Below, in pieces: positions 5,984 to 13,352 of a DNA stretch of 20,314 bases. The notes under the pieces are model-generated. The model worked only from the letters and a program-made list of their open reading frames with translations. It was not told the DNA's origin and searched no databases. How positions within the stretch are numbered: position 1 is the stretch's first letter; each line of letters starts with the position of its first letter. The DNA is taken from IMG/VR virus record IMGVR_UViG_3300028025_002051, positions 1 to 20,314 of that record, one strand, 5' to 3'. Made by a program: the position numbers and the translations under genes. The stretch comes from a virus.

Positions 5984-6885
5984 GTACATTTAATGATTTG
6001 GCAGAGCGCGTAGATACGCTTCTCCATGGATACTCCATTGCTACAGAGGCAAGCACATGGCTCACCACCTCTGCTACTAGCACTTCGACAACTCTTACCC
6101 TTCACGAAGTAGGAATCCTTGGTCGCGGGTATATTCAAATTGACGATGAGATTCTCTATGTTCACTCTATTGACCCAGCCAATAGCCAGGTAACTATTGC
6201 CCCTTGGGGTAGAGGACAGCGCGGTACCACCAAGGCAGCACACGATGCCAATGCAAAAGTAACCGTTGCTCCGCTATTTCCACGCAATGAAATCAAGCGT
6301 GCTATCAACGATACAATCAATGCAATGTATCCAAATGTATTTGCAACAGCGCAGACAGAGTTTACTTATGTCGCCAACCGCACAACATACGATTTGCCAG
6401 ATGCAGCAGAGCAGATTCTTAACATCACACATGAACTTATTGGACCATCTAAAGAGTGGCTACCAGTTCGTTCATTTAATTTTGACCGTATGGCTAACCC
6501 AACAGCCTTCGGTACAGGTGGCAATATCGGAAAGAGTGTAAGCGTTCTCAGTCCAATTATGCCAGGGCGTAAAGTCAATGTGGTTTACGGCAAGCGCCCA
6601 ACAGTATTCACCGCTGGTGACCAGGAGTTCTCAACATGGACAGGGTTGCCTAACTATGCAGAAGATGTGGTTATCTATGGAGCAGCGTTCCGCATGATTT
6701 CCTTTATTGACCCATCACGCCTAGCACCGCAGTCAGCATCAGCAGATGCTCTTGACATGCAGCAAGGCGCTCGCACAGGTGAATCAACTTCACGCTTCTT
6801 GTTTAATGTTTATCAACAGCGTTTAAATGAAGTTGCTGAAAATCAACGCCGTCAATATCCAACTCGTTCCCACTATCAAAGATAG
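5980..6885 (+). CDS. Probable head-tail connector/adaptor protein with inserted beta domain
   Basis: 301 residues. An N-terminal helix (MSTFNDLAERVDTLLHG) is followed by a beta domain at about 28-100 with IDDEILYVHSIDPANSQVTI, RGQRGTTKAAHDANAKVTV. Then comes a helical-beta body: NEIKRAINDTINAMYPNVFA, YDLPDAAEQILNITHE, MPGRKVNVVYGKRPT, PNYAEDVVIYGAAFRMISF and a long C-terminal helix. 'AIN..i...P' followed by 'DLP....i..I' and a terminal helix is typical of adaptor proteins that plug the portal ring to the tail. The beta domain resembles one near the N-terminus of the next gene, the fibre at 6894. Position between head and fibre genes supports the role; the exact family is not named. Confidence 0.65.
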   Translation: MSTFNDLAERVDTLLHGYSIATEASTWLTTSATSTSTTLTLHEVGILGRGYIQIDDEILYVHSIDPANSQVTIAPWGRGQRGTTKAAHDANAKVTVAPLFPRNEIKRAINDTINAMYPNVFATAQTEFTYVANRTTYDLPDAAEQILNITHELIGPSKEWLPVRSFNFDRMANPTAFGTGGNIGKSVSVLSPIMPGRKVNVVYGKRPTVFTAGDQEFSTWTGLPNYAEDVVIYGAAFRMISFIDPSRLAPQSASADALDMQQGARTGESTSRFLFNVYQQRLNEVAENQRRQYPTRSHYQR

Positions 6886-6893
6886 GTAAATAA

Positions 6894-8744
6894 ATGGCAG
6901 CAGGCGACCCAGGTACACTTAAGAGGAATTATTCAGCCATTGCAGTAGAGACAACTCTCAGTGCTGCTATTTCCTCACAAGCATCAGGTGACTCAAACAC
7001 TTCTTTTGTAGTGGCATCCGTATCAGGATTCCCTTCAACTTTTCCATATACACTTCTTGTTGACCCTGATACAAACAAAGAAGAAGTGCTTACTGTATAC
7101 GATGGAACTGGAACATCACTTAAAGTTTATCGTGGACAAGATGGAACATCAGCGCCTGCTCACTCTGCTGGCGCAACAGTTCGTCACGGTATTTCGGCAC
7201 GCGAGTTTAAAGAACTACAAACCCACATTGCTGCTCGCGGTTTTGCTTCTGACTCAGGCATCCTATCTGGCGTAGATACACATGTTCACGGCATTGCTAC
7301 TGGTGAAGGTGATGTAGTAGGTACACTCAAGACTCAGACTCTTACCAACAAGACTCTGACAAGCCCTACAATTAACACACCTACAGTCAGCGCTTTAACA
7401 CTCAGCGATGCAAGCATTATCTTTGAAGGTGCTACTGCCGATGCTTTTGAAACAACTCTTACAGTAGTTGACCCAACATCAGATAGAACCCTTACTCTAC
7501 CAAATGCTACAGATACTTTAGTTGGTCGTGCAACAACAGATACTCTTACCAACAAGACTTTAACTAGCCCAACAATCAATGGCGGTACTATTGCTACCGC
7601 TACTGTAACCAGCGCAACCATTGCATCTGGAACTCTTAGCACTGACTTAGTTGCTGGTGGCTATAAGGTAACTGGACTAGGTACACCATCTAGCACAGGC
7701 GATGCTGCCACTAAGGGTTATGTAGATACACAGGTTGCAAACCTTGTGGCATCGGCACCTTCAACTCTTGACACTCTTAATGAGTTGGCTGCTGCTCTTG
7801 GCAATGATGCAAACTACTCAACAACTATTACCAACGCATTGGCTGCAAAGTTGTCACTATCTGGTGGCACAATGACTGGCGCTATTGCAATGGGTACAAA
7901 CAAGATTACTGGTCTTGGTACACCTACATCTTCTGCTGATGCTACAACAAAGAATTATGTAGACGGCATCTTAGGTTCAGCAACTTCTGCTGAGGCTTCT
8001 GCTACCGCTGCAGCAAGCAGCGCTGCTGCTGCTGCAACCTCAGCATCTGCTGCTGCCTCGTCAGCAAGTGCTGCTGCAACATCTGCTACAGCAAGTGCAT
8101 CGTCTGCCAGTGCTGCTGCTACAAGCGCAAGCAACGCTCTAACAAGCCAAACCGCAGCAGCAACCTCAGCAACTAATGCTGCTGCTAGTGCAAGCGCTGC
8201 ATCAACTTCCGCAACCAATGCTGCTGCATCAGCAAGTTCTGCTGCTACTAGCGCAAGTGCTGCTTCTACAAGTGCAAACAATGCTCAGACATCATCAGCC
8301 TCTGCTGCTACAAGCGCAAGTTCTGCTGCGATAAGTGCATCATCTGCTGCAGCCAGCGCAACTGCTGCTGCTACATCAGAGACAAACGCTGCAGCATCTG
8401 CTGCAAGCGCTGCCACAACATACGACAACTTTGATGACCGCTATCTTGGCGCTAAGACATCGGCACCAACAGTAGATAACGATGGCAACACACTTCTAAC
8501 AGGTGCCATTTACTTCAACTCAAGCACAGGCATTATGTCAGTGTGGTCTGGAAGCGCATGGGTAGCGATTAACTCTGCTTCTTCATACTCAGCGCCTACC
8601 CTCGGTAGCACACTGATTTCTTCTGGAACAACAGTAACAACTATCAATGGCTTTACAAAGTTAGTCTCAGCAACATACGCATCTCTCGATGCAAACAGTA
8701 AGGAACGCAACATCGAACTCATGCAAATCATGGGCGCAATCTAA
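6894..8744 (+). CDS. Tail fibre/appendage protein with Ala-Ser heptad stalk
   Basis: 616 residues. Residues 1-115 contain a beta domain (LLVDPDTNKEEVLTVYDGTG, YRGQDGTSAPAHSAGATVRHG) like the one in the connector, a likely attachment module. Fibre repeats follow: LTNKTLTSPTIN occurs twice, and the pair KVTGLGTPSSTGDAATKGYVD and KITGLGTPTSSADATTKNYVD is typical of phage fibres. Residues 361-508 are a 7-residue Ala/Ser/Thr repeat forming an extended or coiled stalk, comparable in style to lambda-type side tail fibres. The C-terminus (LLTGAIYFNSSTGIMSVWSGSAWV) is a short beta unit common near fibre tips. It is preceded by AGATAGGTAAATAA with a modest ribosome-binding site. Confidence 0.85.
   Translation: MAAGDPGTLKRNYSAIAVETTLSAAISSQASGDSNTSFVVASVSGFPSTFPYTLLVDPDTNKEEVLTVYDGTGTSLKVYRGQDGTSAPAHSAGATVRHGISAREFKELQTHIAARGFASDSGILSGVDTHVHGIATGEGDVVGTLKTQTLTNKTLTSPTINTPTVSALTLSDASIIFEGATADAFETTLTVVDPTSDRTLTLPNATDTLVGRATTDTLTNKTLTSPTINGGTIATATVTSATIASGTLSTDLVAGGYKVTGLGTPSSTGDAATKGYVDTQVANLVASAPSTLDTLNELAAALGNDANYSTTITNALAAKLSLSGGTMTGAIAMGTNKITGLGTPTSSADATTKNYVDGILGSATSAEASATAAASSAAAAATSASAAASSASAAATSATASASSASAAATSASNALTSQTAAATSATNAAASASAASTSATNAAASASSAATSASAASTSANNAQTSSASAATSASSAAISASSAAASATAAATSETNAAASAASAATTYDNFDDRYLGAKTSAPTVDNDGNTLLTGAIYFNSSTGIMSVWSGSAWVAINSASSYSAPTLGSTLISSGTTVTTINGFTKLVSATYASLDANSKERNIELMQIMGAI
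7978..8420 (+). repeat. In-frame 21-bp (7-residue) Ala/Ser/Thr repeat tract
   Basis: About twenty degenerate heptads such as SAAATSA, SAAASSA, TASASSA, SNALTSQ, TNAAASA and SAASTSA run through the fibre stalk. At DNA level the units are degenerate GCTGCTGCTACAAGCGCAAG-like, so the conservation is at protein level. Such tracts change length by slippage or recombination, which would change fibre length. Confidence 0.8.
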
Positions 8745-8759
8745 GGAAGGTAGTAACTA

Positions 8760-9074
8760 ATGGCTACAACAACTAAGGCTCTCGCTCGTACAGCAGCAGC
8801 CACTTCAAGCGGAACACTATACACAGTGCCAGATACAAGCACACTTGCCATCGTTACCAACATTGTGTTGGCTAATGCAGCAACAAGTGCATCAACTGCA
8901 ACTATTGCTATTGATGGAATTGTTATTGTGCCTGCTGTATCTATCCCTGCCAACTCTGTAGTTGGGTTTGACATGAAGCAGGTTATCCCTGCCAATGCAA
9001 CTCCTAAGACAATTACAGGTTTTGCATCAACAACAGATGTAAAGATTCACATCAGCGGAGTGGAGATTAACTAA
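8760..9074 (+). CDS. Small beta-sandwich virion protein between fibre genes
   Basis: 104 residues, almost entirely alternating hydrophobic/Thr/Ser strands: GTLYTVPDTSTLAIVTNIVLANAAT, TATIAIDGIVIVPAVSIPANS, KQVIPANATPKTITGFAST, DVKIHISGVEIN. The pattern 'lyTVP.gt.a.v..ivlaN....atvtiaidG......vsIPa....dmkqvi.a...I.a......v..h.SGvEi' recurs beside fibre genes in many phages I know. The SD (AAGGAAGG) spans the gap to the upstream stop. It ends in TAATG with the adhesin gene. Probably a small capping or adaptor piece of the tail appendage. Confidence 0.6.
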   Translation: MATTTKALARTAAATSSGTLYTVPDTSTLAIVTNIVLANAATSASTATIAIDGIVIVPAVSIPANSVVGFDMKQVIPANATPKTITGFASTTDVKIHISGVEIN

Positions 9075-10621
9075 TGACATTTCAGCAATATCCTCAAAAG
9101 GGTGGTATCCCAAGTGGTAGCACTGCTGCTCGCCCAGCAGGTGCTGTAGAAGGTGATACTTTTTACAATGGCGAACTAGGGCTTCTTGAGATTTATTCAG
9201 ACGGAGTATGGATTCCATGTTCTGCTCCTGCTGGTATTCCAACAGTAGTGGGAACTGATGTTGGAACATCTCGCGCATATACAAGCGGTGCGATTGCTTT
9301 TACATTTACTCCAGGAACAAATGGAGGCGCACCTTATGGGTTTACTGGAATTGCATCATTGAGTGGTTCTTCATATAACTCAACAAGCACATCAACAGCA
9401 ATCACTTTGTCTGTTGGTGGACCAGGTGATTATACATATACTGGAAATGCATACAATGGTTTCGGAACAAGCCCAAATAGCGCAAGTCAAAATATAACTG
9501 TTACAACAGTTCCACAAGCACCTACTATTGGAACAGCATCAACATCTACAGTAACAACAGATGTATCCGTAACTTGGACTAATGGTGCAACTGGCGGAAA
9601 AGTATTATCAGCAATTAAAGTTCGAGCATATAGTGGCGCTACTCTTGTTTCAACTACAACTGCTGCTACAACATCATCTACATCGGCAACAATTACTGGT
9701 TTAACAGCAGCAACTTCTTATACATTTAAAGTATTTGCAACAAACGCAAATGGTGATTCTGCTGAAAGTTCAGCATCAAACTCTGTAACAATTCCAACAC
9801 TTTCAACTATTAACTACTTAGTTGTTGCAGGTGGCGGTGGAGGCGGAGGAGAAACTGTAGGTGGAGGAGGCGGTGGTGGTGGCTTCCGTAGCGGAAGTTT
9901 CTCTGTTGCTGCTGGTTTTGTATTTACTGCAACTGTAGGTAGTGGTGGTCGCGGTAGTGGAGAAAGCGTTGGAATAGCACAGGCTGGCGGAACTTCATCT
10001 ATTGCTGGAAGTGGTCTAACCACTGTTTCTTCTTCTGGTGGTGGAACTGGCGGAAACTATGGTGGTGGTCCATTTGGCGGAACAACAGCAGGTGGTGCTG
10101 GTGGTTCTGGCGGTGGTGCTGGAGATACAAGCAAAGCAGGTGGCGCTGGAAACAATGGAGGATACACACCAGTAGAAGGTTATGCTGGTGGAGGTTCTGG
10201 ACCACAGTGGTCTGGCGGTGGCGGCGGTGGCGCTGGTGCCGTTGGTGCTACAGCAACATCTAGTGGCGTTGGTGCTGCTGGTGGTTCTGGTGCATCATCA
10301 TCTATTACAGGTACTTCAACCTTCTACGGCGGCGGCGGTGGTGGTTGTGGTGATTCCTCTGGCGGTGCAGGTGGCGCTGGTGGTGGCGGTTTTGGAGGGT
10401 ATGGTGCTAGCAATGGTGGCGACCCAGGTACAGCCAATACTGGTGGTGGTGGCGGCGGACAACGCGATGCTAACAACGGAGAAGGTCGAACAGGTGGCTC
10501 TGGGGTTGTAATTCTAAGCCTTCCATCTCAGGCTGCATCTACAACTGGCTCACCAACATATACAACATCTGGCGGTAGACATATTTATAAGTTTACTGGC
10601 AACGGCACATTAACAGTATAA
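9074..10621 (+). CDS. Receptor-binding adhesin: FnIII domains plus poly-glycine domain
   Basis: 515 residues. Residues 1-50 carry a short beta unit (DTFYNGELGLLEIYSDGVWIP). Two Ig/FnIII-like domains follow: 54-146 (AFTFTPGTNGGAPYGF ... YTGNAYNGFGTS) and 148-242 (TSVTWTN-type strand, ITGLTAATSYTFKVFATNANGDS). From 248 the glycine-rich domain starts with YLVVAGGGGGGG and runs to about 475, dominated by GGGG, GGAGG and GGGGFGGYG runs. The C-terminus (SGVVILSLP ... SGGRHIYKFTGNGTLTV) closes it. NYLVVAGGGGGG...GVVIL...YxFTGxGtxtv is a well-known bacterial/phage surface architecture, and poly-Gly sandwiches form host-recognition tips in T-even-like adhesins. It is the likely receptor-contacting protein and expected to vary fast. 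Confidence 0.8.
   Translation: MTFQQYPQKGGIPSGSTAARPAGAVEGDTFYNGELGLLEIYSDGVWIPCSAPAGIPTVVGTDVGTSRAYTSGAIAFTFTPGTNGGAPYGFTGIASLSGSSYNSTSTSTAITLSVGGPGDYTYTGNAYNGFGTSPNSASQNITVTTVPQAPTIGTASTSTVTTDVSVTWTNGATGGKVLSAIKVRAYSGATLVSTTTAATTSSTSATITGLTAATSYTFKVFATNANGDSAESSASNSVTIPTLSTINYLVVAGGGGGGGETVGGGGGGGGFRSGSFSVAAGFVFTATVGSGGRGSGESVGIAQAGGTSSIAGSGLTTVSSSGGGTGGNYGGGPFGGTTAGGAGGSGGGAGDTSKAGGAGNNGGYTPVEGYAGGGSGPQWSGGGGGGAGAVGATATSSGVGAAGGSGASSSITGTSTFYGGGGGGCGDSSGGAGGAGGGGFGGYGASNGGDPGTANTGGGGGGQRDANNGEGRTGGSGVVILSLPSQAASTTGSPTYTTSGGRHIYKFTGNGTLTV
9829..10495 (+). repeat. GGN-rich low-complexity tract coding the poly-Gly domain
   Basis: Dense GGTGGC/GGCGGT/GGAGGC triplets encode runs of Gly with interspersed Ala, Ser and Thr. 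The synonymous Gly codons are mixed, so selection acts on the protein. The opposite strand shows long spurious open frames because of the repeat. Confidence 0.75.
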
Positions 10622-10630
10622 GGAGAAATC

Positions 10631-11017
10631 ATGGCACATTTTGCAGAGTTAGATAAAAACAATAATGTTATAGCAATTCATATAGTAGCCAATGATGAAC
10701 TTATTGTTGATGGTGTTGAAGTAGAACAAAAAGGTATTGATTTCTTAAAAGATTTTTTTAAGAATCAAAATGCTACATTTATTCAAACATCATACAATGG
10801 AACATTTAGAAAAAGATATGCAGCAGTAGGAGATATTTACGATTATGTTCGTGATGCTTTTATCGGACCTAAACCATATCCTTCTTGGTCATTTAATGAA
10901 GAAACTTGTGGTTGGACTCCACCTAAACCAAAACCTCCGTTTCTTGAAGGAACTGTATATCTTTGGGATGAGATTACACAGGATTGGCTTGGCGTAACAA
11001 GAATCCCTCAAGCATAG
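10631..11017 (+). CDS. Cyanophage-like conserved protein in AT-rich DNA
   Basis: 128 residues: MAHFAELDKNNNVIAIHIVANDE, GIDFLKDFFKNQNATFIQTSYNG, YAAVGDIYDYVRDAFIGPKPYPSW, ETCGWTPPKPKPPF. I recognise this pattern (MAHFAxix.nnxVxxxivv...., GxxFL......w.QTSYNg..rknyA.iGy.YD..rDAFi.pkPy.SW.....t..W..P.P.P) from marine cyanophages and other aquatic phages, often near tail genes; its function is not known to me. The 360 bases from 10621 are about 32% GC by my hand count, against 38-47% in other 60-base segments I counted, and codons end in A/T. This suggests recent acquisition from a low-GC phage. The SD AAGGAG sits at 10620-10625, six bases before the ATG. Confidence 0.7.
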   Translation: MAHFAELDKNNNVIAIHIVANDELIVDGVEVEQKGIDFLKDFFKNQNATFIQTSYNGTFRKRYAAVGDIYDYVRDAFIGPKPYPSWSFNEETCGWTPPKPKPPFLEGTVYLWDEITQDWLGVTRIPQA

Positions 11018-11027
11018 TGATTACACC

Positions 11028-11060
11028 TGAGCATGTGTTTAAACGGCTCATTATTTTTTT
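11028..11060 (+). terminator. Possible weak intrinsic terminator
   Basis: TGAGC (11028-11032) pairs with GCTCA (11046-11050) across a 13-base loop that itself contains the palindrome GTTTAAAC, followed at once by TTATTTTTTT. The stem is only five base pairs, so termination would be partial. It sits right after the AT-rich gene. Confidence 0.35.
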
Positions 11061-11069
11061 GGAGTAACT

Positions 11070-11156
11070 ATGCCTAGAAACGAAGGCACTTGCACATCAG
11101 AGCCTACTCGCACCATTGACGATGCGATAGACGAAGCAGAACTTTTACCATACTAA
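11070..11156 (+). CDS. Micro-ORF of 28 codons between tail genes
   Basis: Reads MPRNEGTCTSEPTR then TIDDAIDEAELLPY. GGAG at 11061-11064 lies five bases before the ATG, and the stop TAA merges with the AAGGAG of the next gene, so spacing looks like a real coupled gene. It is short, acidic and has no recognised homologue. It may be a leader peptide or a relic that keeps ribosomes running to the next start. Confidence 0.35.
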   Translation: MPRNEGTCTSEPTRTIDDAIDEAELLPY

Positions 11157-11165
11157 GGAGCAATA

Positions 11166-13136
11166 GTGGCAAGAAGAAGTCGTGCGCCCCATATTACCGA
11201 GCGCCCAGTCATTGACCTATCTGGTTCCGTATCTCAGTATTACGAAATCACAAGCAATGCATTTGATATTGCTATTGCAGGTCTGCCATTTGTTTTTGCT
11301 ATTACCGACTCAACACCTTACCGCCGACAGACCGCAGAGTTTCGTACTCAGCGCTTTGACAACGGGCGCGACCCAGGTGAACAGTCACTCTCTGGTTCAG
11401 GTTACTGGATTAGAAGCCAATCATCTTTCCATCTGGGGCAAGGCATTAACTATGCCGAACCACTTGAAGGAGATGTAGAACAGATTAAGTTCCGCTACAA
11501 ATCATCCGTAGGTATTGACCCTTGGACTGCTGGAGAACTTAAGTTGCTACGCAAGGCTACTCTCCAAGAAGGTTCAGCCTCACGCTCTGGTGTGTTTTCT
11601 ACCACTATCAATGGCGCAGACTTTCTTATCAAGGTAACTGGTGCATCTACTGAAACCATCCGTGTGCTTAAGATTGCAACTAATGGTACAGAAACTACTG
11701 TCTTAAACAATACTGACATTACCGAAAACATTTTGTATGCCGCCATGGGTGGTAATGACCTGTTTATTGTTACCCCTACAAAGGTGTGGCGCTATTCTTT
11801 CGATGCAGCATCTCCTGCTTTGCACCAAGACTACACAATTAACACAGCCAACGCAGCAACTGCGCACATTGGTTATGTCAAACAACGATTTATTCTTGCC
11901 TATACAGATGTCAATAAGAATACTTTTGTATATGAACTAGCCCGCAACACTGGCTCATCTATCAACCTCAGCACGCTTACTGCAGTTAACGGTTCAACCA
12001 CACTGCCTATTGGCTTTCGATTCATGGCTGTTACTGAGTCAAGTAACGCTATTTATGTTGGTGGGTTTTCAGGAGACGAAGGCTTCCTCTTTAAGATTAC
12101 AGTAGATGCAACTGGTGCGCTTAGCACCATGGTGCGTACAGTAATACTACCTAAAAGCGAAATCCTTACGGCAGCCTACGGCTACCTTGGTGCCTATGTA
12201 ATGATTGGAACTAACCGAGGCGTACGCGTGGGTGTTGTAGATACAGAAGGCAACATCACATACGGTCCACTTGTTTTTGAAAAAAGCGGCGGTGTCTACG
12301 CATTTGCTGCTGCCAATAACTATGTATGGGCTGGCGTGGATGCTGGCGTAGGTGGAGCATCTGGCTTAATACGCATTAACCTGGGTGCGCCATTGACCAA
12401 TGGTGGTTATGCTTATGCAACAGACCTAGAAGCAACGGCAACTACTGGTGCTGTATGGTCTATAGCAATTTTTAACAATGGTCGCAAAGCATTTACTGTT
12501 GAAAACTCTGGCTTATGGCTAGAACATACAACGGATTTGGTTGAATCTGGAACCATTGATACTGGTCTTATTCGTTTTGATACGCTTGAGAATAAAGCAT
12601 GGAAGCGTTTGCGCCTTCGCCATCCAGAAATCTTGCAAGGAGATATTCAAATTGCCCGTCTTAAAGAAGCAGTTGCAGACTCACTCACTACTATTGCAGA
12701 AGGTAACATTGAACAATACGACTACGACCTTGCTGTTGTATTTGCGGATGTATCACCTGATGCTGCGTTCCGCTTCAACCTCTACCGTAACTCAACGACT
12801 GCTTCGACTGGCGCTGTTATGTATGGTTATTCCGCTAAGGCTTTGCCTACTCCTACACGCGCTCGCGTTATCCAAATTCCAATCCTTCTTTTCGACAAAG
12901 AAACGGACAAACTAGGTAACATAATTGGCTTTGATGGCTACGCAAGACAGCGTTTAAATGCACTAGAAACAGTAGAAGGTGCTGGAGAGACAGTTATTAT
13001 CCAAGACTTCACTGCAGGCGGTGAACCTATTGAAGCAGTTATCGAACAGGTTACCTTTACTAGAACTACACCACCTAAGAGTGGCTTCACTGGATACGGT
13101 GGAGTTGCCCAAGTCATTGCTAGAACGGTGGTGTAA
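11166..13136 (+). CDS. Large beta-rich tail protein (probable nozzle/hub or minor tail protein)
   Basis: 656 residues from a GTG at 11166, set by AAGGAG at 11155-11160 five bases upstream. Residues 1-140 open with ITERPVIDLSGSVSQYYEIT and GIDPWTAGELKLL. From about 145 to 460 a series of blade-like repeats appears (ILYAAMGGNDLFIVTPTKVWRY, VKQRFILAYTDVNKNTFVYEL, FMAVTESSNAIYVGGFSGDEGFLFKI, AYGYLGAYVMIGTNRGVRVGVV, YAFAAANNYVWAGV), consistent with a beta-propeller. Residues 465-656 form a beta domain (RFDTLENKAWKRLRLRH, FRFNLYRNS, RARVIQIPILLFDKE, YARQRLNALE, VTFTRTTPPKSGFTGYGGVAQVIARTV) like C-terminal parts of distal tail proteins. It is the only large tail candidate here, so a podovirus-type nozzle is likely. 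Confidence 0.6.
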   Translation: MARRSRAPHITERPVIDLSGSVSQYYEITSNAFDIAIAGLPFVFAITDSTPYRRQTAEFRTQRFDNGRDPGEQSLSGSGYWIRSQSSFHLGQGINYAEPLEGDVEQIKFRYKSSVGIDPWTAGELKLLRKATLQEGSASRSGVFSTTINGADFLIKVTGASTETIRVLKIATNGTETTVLNNTDITENILYAAMGGNDLFIVTPTKVWRYSFDAASPALHQDYTINTANAATAHIGYVKQRFILAYTDVNKNTFVYELARNTGSSINLSTLTAVNGSTTLPIGFRFMAVTESSNAIYVGGFSGDEGFLFKITVDATGALSTMVRTVILPKSEILTAAYGYLGAYVMIGTNRGVRVGVVDTEGNITYGPLVFEKSGGVYAFAAANNYVWAGVDAGVGGASGLIRINLGAPLTNGGYAYATDLEATATTGAVWSIAIFNNGRKAFTVENSGLWLEHTTDLVESGTIDTGLIRFDTLENKAWKRLRLRHPEILQGDIQIARLKEAVADSLTTIAEGNIEQYDYDLAVVFADVSPDAAFRFNLYRNSTTASTGAVMYGYSAKALPTPTRARVIQIPILLFDKETDKLGNIIGFDGYARQRLNALETVEGAGETVIIQDFTAGGEPIEAVIEQVTFTRTTPPKSGFTGYGGVAQVIARTVV

Positions 13137-13138
13137 AG

Positions 13139-13339
13139 GTGACACCTACAGATTGGGCTGCCCTTGCAGTCTCCATTGCTACCATCATTGGTGCTTTTAC
13201 AGCAGCAGTGCGATGGTTAGTTAAACATTATCTTTCTGAATTAAGACCTAACTCTGGGTCAAGCCTCCGCGATTCCGTTGACAGACTAGAGGAACGCGTT
13301 GACCGTATCTATGAAATTTTGTGTGAACGCAAAAACTAA
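13139..13339 (+). CDS. Small membrane protein with coiled coil (holin-like)
   Basis: 66 residues from GTG at 13139, two bases after the upstream stop. One hydrophobic helix (WAALAVSIATIIGAFTAAVRWLV, about residues 6-28) precedes ELRPNSGSSLRDSVDRLEERVDRIYEILCERKN, where 44-62 form a short amphipathic coiled coil. 'WLVKHYLxELrPNxGsSLRDxVdrLExrvDri' is a pattern I know from actinobacteriophage membrane proteins next to lysis genes, sometimes annotated as holin or DUF2746-like. The N-out/C-in layout could also fit an envelope accessory protein. It opens the lysis cassette. Confidence 0.6.
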   Translation: MTPTDWAALAVSIATIIGAFTAAVRWLVKHYLSELRPNSGSSLRDSVDRLEERVDRIYEILCERKN

Positions 13340-13352
13340 TTGAAAGGTACAA

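Noticed and set aside
7955-8281. Long minus-strand Ala/Val-rich open frame across the fibre stalk
   Set aside because: It is the antisense shadow of the GCN/AGC repeat coding the Ala/Ser heptads; low complexity, no ribosome site, and the + strand fibre assignment is clear.
7978-8420. Tandem repeats as a CRISPR array
   Set aside because: The repeats are in-frame 21-base coding units with degenerate sequence and no constant repeat-variable spacer pattern. The same holds for the Pro-rich tract at 13647-14436.
9814-10205. Minus-strand open frames opposite the glycine-rich domain
   Set aside because: Pro-rich and His/Leu-rich translations arise mechanically from GGN codons read in reverse; no start signals or family resemblance.
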